The position numbers and the translations under genes were made by a program. Shown here one piece after another: positions 4,957-8,758 of a DNA stretch of 8,758 bases. This DNA is from Candidatus Helarchaeota archaeon (GTDB taxonomy: Archaea; Asgardarchaeota; Lokiarchaeia; Helarchaeales; HEL-GB-A): assembly GCA_013375405.1 (NCBI GenBank), contig JABXJU010000188.1:1-8758 (forward strand). The letters are read 5' to 3'. The stretch's first letter is position 1; every line of letters starts with the position of its first letter. Under the pieces are notes generated by a model, which made no database searches, was not told the DNA's origin, and saw nothing but the letters and a program-made list of their open reading frames with translations.

Positions 4957-6171
4957 ATGGCAAATGTCAAGGTAGAAAAACTGATCGGAAGACATATCGA
5001 AGATGTAGCGATTGAGATGGTAGAACGAAAGGGTGCGGGGCATCCAGATTCAATGTGTGATAATGCCGCCGAAGCGTTATCTAGGAAATTAAGCCTTTGG
5101 TACATTGAACAGTTTGGTACTATTCTTCATCATAATGTCGATAAGGCAGCTCTTGTGGGAGGCCGATCACAACCTAAATTTGGTGGTGGAATCGTTGTGG
5201 AACCAATTTATTTTGCGTTGATCGGGAGGGCTATTTGTGATGTGTTGAAGGATGATAAGCTTGAAAAAGTACCAATTCATCGTCTGGCTAGAGAGGCAAT
5301 AACTGAGAGCATAGAAGAAACATTTAGATATATGAACCTTAAAACAGATATTATTGTTGATTGTAAAATTAAACCTGGTAGTCAAGATTTAGTAGGACTC
5401 TTTGATTATCGCAAGCAAATTCCATTTGCGAATGACACATCATTCGGCGTCTCACATGCACCGTTCTCAAATACTGAAAAATTAGTATATGAAGTTGAGC
5501 AATTCTTACAAAAAGAAGCCATTCAACGAATCCCAGCTATTGGAGAAGATATCAAAGTTATGGGATTTAGACAAAATAAAGATATCAACTTAACGATAGC
5601 AACCGCAATGGTTGATCAAATAGTTGATGACATTGACGCCTATGTTGCAATTAAACAAGATATTAATGAAGAAATCCTTAATCAAGTTCCAAAAATAATT
5701 GATCCAAGTTTCAACGTTTCGGTGGATATCAACTCAGCTGATATCATTGAAAAAGAAACTGTATATATTACAGTCACGGGTACATCTGCCGAAAGTGGCG
5801 ACGACGGTCAGGTAGGCCGTGGTAATCGGACAAACGGCTTGATAACGCCAAATCGTCCCATGTCACTCGAGGCTGCCGCCGGAAAAAATCCGGTTTCTCA
5901 TGTAGGAAAAATTTATAACGTCCTCGCTGGTATTTGTGCAGGTGAAATTGCAGATAATGTGAAAGGAGCCCAGCAAGTCGAAGTTAGAATATTGAGCCAG
6001 ATAGGAAAACCAATCAGTGAACCATTGGTAGCTTCTGTTAGTATTCTTCCTACTGCTGATGCAACCTGGAATACGATACAATATGAAGCTGAACAGATCG
6101 TTCAGGAAAAATTAACTAATATCACAAAATTAACCGATTTGTTCTTACATAAAAAAGTCACTGTCTGGTAA
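4957..6171 (+). CDS. mat: S-adenosylmethionine synthetase, archaeal type
   Basis: Makes S-adenosylmethionine from methionine and ATP in the cytoplasm, supplying methyl groups for the cell. At 404 residues it is full length for the archaeal family, which is highly diverged from bacterial MetK. Diagnostic motifs are ERKGAGHPDSMCD (23-35), LHHNVDKAALVGGRSQPKFG (57-76), GDDGQVGRGNRTNGLITPNR (281-300) and AAGKNPVSHVGKIYN (307-321). All the conserved glycine, histidine and aspartate positions I can recall are intact. The ATG at 4957 is preceded by GATGTGA (4944-4950), a modest Shine-Dalgarno at good spacing. The downstream neighbour, on the opposite strand, is a methionine synthase-like gene that could supply the methionine substrate. 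The gene appears to be transcribed alone. Confidence 0.97.
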   Translation: MANVKVEKLIGRHIEDVAIEMVERKGAGHPDSMCDNAAEALSRKLSLWYIEQFGTILHHNVDKAALVGGRSQPKFGGGIVVEPIYFALIGRAICDVLKDDKLEKVPIHRLAREAITESIEETFRYMNLKTDIIVDCKIKPGSQDLVGLFDYRKQIPFANDTSFGVSHAPFSNTEKLVYEVEQFLQKEAIQRIPAIGEDIKVMGFRQNKDINLTIATAMVDQIVDDIDAYVAIKQDINEEILNQVPKIIDPSFNVSVDINSADIIEKETVYITVTGTSAESGDDGQVGRGNRTNGLITPNRPMSLEAAAGKNPVSHVGKIYNVLAGICAGEIADNVKGAQQVEVRILSQIGKPISEPLVASVSILPTADATWNTIQYEAEQIVQEKLTNITKLTDLFLHKKVTVW

Positions 6172-6202
6172 AAGCTTCTTAGTTTTTATTTTAATTCTGA
6201 TT

Positions 6203-6217
6203 CAATTTCTTTTTTTT
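6203..6217 (+). terminator. T-tract terminator after mat
   Basis: CAATTTCTTTTTTTT ends in a run of eight T (6210-6217) about 40 bases after the mat stop and runs into the stop codon of the convergent methionine synthase-like gene. There is no strong stem, so this is an archaeal-style T-tract terminator. Confidence 0.45.
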
Positions 6218-7367
6218 AGGAATTTAGATCATAGGTATTCCTCAACTTTTCAGCTGCCTGTTCTTGAATTTCTAACAATTGTTTCACAAAAATTTCCCCT
6301 TCCTCTGGAGTCGGGATGTTAAAATGACGAAAACCACAAGCCGGAGTAATTAAGGATTGAGAAAGTAATTTTTGAATTGGAATTCCTTTCTTGGCGATTG
6401 GATGAATATTTTTTTGTAAAGTGTGAATCAGATCAGAAGGTGTGGGATAAAAATCATTAGGATTTAATTCTCTTTTTATAATACCAGTGATATTTTGTAC
6501 CCCAAAAACACTTTCAGGCGTGTTTGGAGTAATACCAAAGGCGAATCCACCGCCTTTTTCAATAAATTTATGTAGTATTTCGATTTTAGTATTTTTAAGC
6601 GAATCCGAATATTTTATTGCATCATAAGAGAATAGATCGACTGGATACTTCAAAATCGTATCTATCACTGTTACTGGATTATCACATATATGGATCCCCT
6701 TCTTACACTGAATTAATTGAAGCACTCTTGATAACTTTTCTAAAGCATCTTTGTATGAAATATCATTTTCTACTGAAAGGGGAAACAAGGGCTCATCTAT
6801 AAATAAAATAACATTTGCTTTTGATATCTTGTTAGAATTAGCTATTCTTAGGAGATAATAAGAAAGCCAATGTGCAATTTCCGCTGTTAAGTCTACAATT
6901 AAATCAAATAATTCTGAATTTAGTATGAGTTTTGCATTACCTGGAAGCAATTTTATACTGGCCGCTTCTGTAATTGGCCCGGTCATTTGGCATTTAATAC
7001 CCTTAAAGTGATTTGAAGCTGTATTTAGGAATTCAGAAAAGTTAAAAAGCGCTTTAAAAAAATCAGGTTCAACTTCTATTCCATGAGGTTGGAATAAATT
7101 TGCTTTTAATTTTAAGTTTCCTTTAAATTCTCTCAATTTTGTTTCAAAATCTGGAGTATTTAGGTCTAAAATTGTATTTCCTCTCTGAATCGAAAGTCCT
7201 GGAAATTTATGATGGAATTGAAAAATCATATCATCAGTGCTCAATTGGGGAACGTAAGGATGTGTAATTTTTGAATTAAAAATATCAAAAATAACTCGCT
7301 TCGGATCATTAACCGGATGTGATCCAATACCGGTTGTTCCCAAATTTAATGACAAGAAATCACACAT
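6216..7367 (-). CDS. MetE-core methionine synthase-like protein
   Basis: Single-domain homologue of the C-terminal catalytic half of cobalamin-independent methionine synthase (UROD/MetE-like barrel), 383 residues. It lacks the N-terminal half of bacterial MetE, as is usual for archaeal core enzymes. Motifs in order: TTGIGSHP (11-18), the substrate loop FIDEP (189-193), the zinc pair HIC (H226, C228) and C344 in TPACGF. The position that aligns by eye with the third zinc ligand, glutamate in E. coli MetE, is D249 (LFSYDA). It probably methylates homocysteine to methionine; core enzymes generally do not use the folate donor of full MetE, and a corrinoid protein donor is possible. The start ATG at 7367 lies 16 bases after the stop of the 66-residue membrane gene and has no clear Shine-Dalgarno, so translational coupling is likely. 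It is convergent with mat, the next step of the pathway. Confidence 0.85.
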   Translation of the reverse strand: MCDFLSLNLGTTGIGSHPVNDPKRVIFDIFNSKITHPYVPQLSTDDMIFQFHHKFPGLSIQRGNTILDLNTPDFETKLREFKGNLKLKANLFQPHGIEVEPDFFKALFNFSEFLNTASNHFKGIKCQMTGPITEAASIKLLPGNAKLILNSELFDLIVDLTAEIAHWLSYYLLRIANSNKISKANVILFIDEPLFPLSVENDISYKDALEKLSRVLQLIQCKKGIHICDNPVTVIDTILKYPVDLFSYDAIKYSDSLKNTKIEILHKFIEKGGGFAFGITPNTPESVFGVQNITGIIKRELNPNDFYPTPSDLIHTLQKNIHPIAKKGIPIQKLLSQSLITPACGFRHFNIPTPEEGEIFVKQLLEIQEQAAEKLRNTYDLNS

Positions 7368-7383
7368 TCATTAATAAGTGAAT

Positions 7384-7584
7384 TTATCCAGTCGCGCCAA
7401 AAGCTACTAAAAGAAATTGGATTCCAAACGCAAAAAAAACAGATAGCAATATGATCGCGATAGCTGACTTCAGTCCTGAAAAGCGAAAACCCTTTTCTAT
7501 ATGAACTAAAAACCAGATTGCTGCTATACTTCCCAAGACAATGAATAAAATTCCGAAAAATGGATAGTAACTCACCCACGTCAT
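7384..7584 (-). CDS. 66-residue membrane protein with two predicted helices
   Basis: Small hydrophobic protein with two likely membrane helices, about residues 8-27 (PFFGILFIVLGSIAAIWFLV) and 41-60 (AIAIILLSVFFAFGIQFLLV), joined by a basic loop (HIEKGFRFSGLK). I do not recognise a family. It is probably real because it fits tightly between two same-strand genes (20 bases after the 292-residue gene, 16 before the MetE-core gene). A GGTG lies about 10 bases before its ATG, and an in-frame TAA nine bases upstream makes the ATG the first possible start. By the positive-inside rule the basic loop would be cytoplasmic, with both termini outside. Its role, for example membrane anchoring of a partner, is unknown. 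Confidence 0.65.
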   Translation of the reverse strand: MTWVSYYPFFGILFIVLGSIAAIWFLVHIEKGFRFSGLKSAIAIILLSVFFAFGIQFLLVAFGATG

Positions 7585-7604
7585 TCTCAGTTAGCACCAC
7601 TCTA

Positions 7605-8483
7605 TTAAACAGTAAATTCCACTTTATTGGAGTGCATCTTATTATCAATATATACGATTCTTTCAATAAATCCTACTTTTTTAATCTTTTCTCTGATTTC
7701 CTTGGACGAAAGGGAATCCTTATCTTCTGGAAATATAAAGCCCGTTATTGTATATTGATTGATGAGCAGTAATTCTGTAAAAGTAGGGCGTAATTCTGGG
7801 AAATCTGGCAGAAATAATTCAAGAATATCTGTTACTTCCTCCGTATTTAATGAAGATGTCTTTGTTCTGCAAAACTTTGTGCGTTGAGTAATACATATGC
7901 CAGATTTCTCACATAATTCTGCATTTTTACATTTTAGTTTCGTTTCTGGTTTGCATGTCGTAAATGGTTCTGCCTTACCAAATGTCTTTTTAAGCGGTGG
8001 AATTTTTTCACCTGACTTAAACACCCATTCTTTTCCCTTTTCGGGAGTGATTGACAGTAAAAGATAACAATCATTAGTAAGATTTTCGTAAATTTTGATT
8101 AATTCTTGCGGAGATAAGGCTAAATCCATTGGAAAAACAAAAAGATTTTTCAAACCCCTTTTCCCTCTAACCCAACCATCACTAAGCGATAACTCTTTCA
8201 ACCGATCTTGAAGTGAGTCCAGTGATACCCGCGGTTGAGTATAAATATTTCCTCCAACTTTACATGAACCATCAGATAAATGCGTTGCCACATAATATCC
8301 TATTAAATCTTCATACTCGAAACTACCATTTATCGCTAAGTTATTCTTCTTTGACACTTTCATCCTAACAACTGGTCCCCCATTCGGAAAGGCACCCTTA
8401 CTGAATTTTATAAAACGCCGATGAACACTCTGCCTACTCTGATCCGTTACACCATGAATGAGTTTTGTGAGGAAATGTTCCAT
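7605..8483 (-). CDS. Conserved-looking protein with a five-cysteine cluster, unknown function
   Basis: Soluble protein of 292 residues that I cannot name. The N-terminal part (about 1-170) looks mixed alpha/beta, with HRRFIKFSKGAFPNGGP (21-37) and FEYEDLIGYYVATH (55-68) as its most motif-like stretches. Residues 177-205 hold five cysteines with symmetrical spacing, C177-x7-C185-x5-C191-x5-C197-x7-C205, suggesting a zinc or iron-sulfur site. The C-terminal part (about 212-292) has a beta-alpha-beta feel, ending in a basic segment. The ATG at 8483 has AAGGAG about 13 bases upstream, slightly far but strong. It is the first gene of the apparent operon with the 66-residue membrane protein and the MetE-core enzyme. 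That context hints at one-carbon or corrinoid chemistry, but nothing in the sequence proves it. Confidence 0.75.
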   Translation of the reverse strand: MEHFLTKLIHGVTDQSRQSVHRRFIKFSKGAFPNGGPVVRMKVSKKNNLAINGSFEYEDLIGYYVATHLSDGSCKVGGNIYTQPRVSLDSLQDRLKELSLSDGWVRGKRGLKNLFVFPMDLALSPQELIKIYENLTNDCYLLLSITPEKGKEWVFKSGEKIPPLKKTFGKAEPFTTCKPETKLKCKNAELCEKSGICITQRTKFCRTKTSSLNTEEVTDILELFLPDFPELRPTFTELLLINQYTITGFIFPEDKDSLSSKEIREKIKKVGFIERIVYIDNKMHSNKVEFTV

Positions 8484-8526
8484 TTAATTACAAGCACTCC
8501 TTATTGATTTCTATTAAGTAACTATG

Positions 8527-8535
8527 TTCCGATCT
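8527..8535. other. Internal adapter-like 9-mer
   Basis: TTCCGATCT matches the last nine bases of the Illumina adapter exactly. It stands at a change in base composition, with the following ~167 bases (8581-8747) at about 50% GC against clearly lower GC in the genes to the left. It may mark a chimeric join; a chance match cannot be excluded. Confidence 0.4.
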
Positions 8536-8536
8536 G

Positions 8537-8747
8537 TCAAGTAGATAAAAGTGGATAAATTCCAATAAGTTCATCACATTGACTTGCCTCTCGGATAATG
8601 GCGTCCTTGCATTTACGAAATGCTCGCTCCATTATCTTCATCCGATGCCTTTCAGCGGGATCAGGTCTCGCTACATTCTGAGTATTCAGAAACACCTCGC
8701 CAATATTCACCGTGGCTTGGATATGGCGGTCTATGGTGAACCCGCAA
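8537..8747 (-). CDS. C-terminal fragment of an unidentified protein
   Basis: An open frame of 69 codons enters from the right contig end and stops with TGA at 8539-8537. The visible protein includes CGFTIDRHIQATVNIGEVFL, NVARPDPAERHRM and ERAFRKCKDAIIREASQCDE, ending IGIYPLLST. It is soluble, with a charged helix in the second half. I do not recognise it. The GC content near 50% and clean codon structure suggest a real gene, but it may derive from another organism if the adapter-like 9-mer at 8527-8535 marks a false join. If genuine, it would lie upstream of the 292-residue gene on the same strand, about 50 bases away. Confidence 0.5.
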
Positions 8748-8758
8748 AGATCGGAAGA
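8748..8758. other. Illumina adapter remnant at right end
   Basis: AGATCGGAAGA is the 5' end of the Illumina adapter and the reverse complement of the bases at the left end. It is technical sequence and truncates the terminal minus-strand gene. Confidence 0.95.

Noticed and set aside
7346..7666. 106-codon minus-strand open frame
   Set aside because: It overlaps three genes in another frame, and the 66-residue membrane frame fits the gene spacing and start signals better.
1..8758. 11-12 base terminal inverted repeats suggesting a transposon or linear element
   Set aside because: The repeats are exact Illumina adapter sequence, and no transposase or replication gene is present.

Overview
The window looks like a metagenomic contig from an AT-rich archaeon, most likely an Asgard archaeon. 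The archaeal evidence is a TrpB2-type tryptophan synthase beta chain, an HTH-ACT amino-acid regulator, a PDCD5-family protein and an archaeal-type AdoMet synthetase, together with TATA-like elements and T-rich terminators. The Asgard assignment is an inference. It rests mainly on a very eukaryote-like Rab-type small GTPase and is supported by the gene mix; no rRNA or other taxonomic marker is present.

Both termini carry Illumina adapter sequence (1-12 and 8748-8758), so the ends are technical and both terminal genes are cut. A further 9-base adapter match at 8527-8535 coincides with a rise to about 50% GC, so the last ~210 bases may not belong to this genome.

Layout. 13-245 (-): N-terminus of trpB2. 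246-402: divergent promoter region with three copies of a 12-base motif. 403-903 (+): HTH-ACT regulator, followed 11 bases later by a 49-residue zinc-site protein (915-1064). 1065-1340: terminator and several hairpins. 1341-1862 (+): Rab-like GTPase, convergent with PDCD5 (1919-2302, -). 2303-2625: divergent promoter region with two palindromes and a clear TATA box. 2626-4776 (+): large zinc-ribbon/helical-repeat protein of unknown function. 4957-6171 (+): AdoMet synthetase. On the minus strand, 8483 to 6216, lies an apparent three-gene operon: a 292-residue cysteine-cluster protein, a 66-residue two-helix membrane protein and a MetE-core methionine synthase-like protein. 8537-8747 (-): fragment of an unidentified gene.

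The recognisable metabolic theme is amino acids: TrpB2 faces an ACT-domain regulator, and the methionine synthase-like enzyme is convergent with AdoMet synthetase, which would use its product. The most novel parts are the zinc-ribbon repeat protein, the cysteine-cluster protein with its small membrane partner, and the regulatory structure in the trpB2, GTPase and PDCD5 upstream regions. I see no CRISPR array, tRNA, rRNA or insertion sequence.
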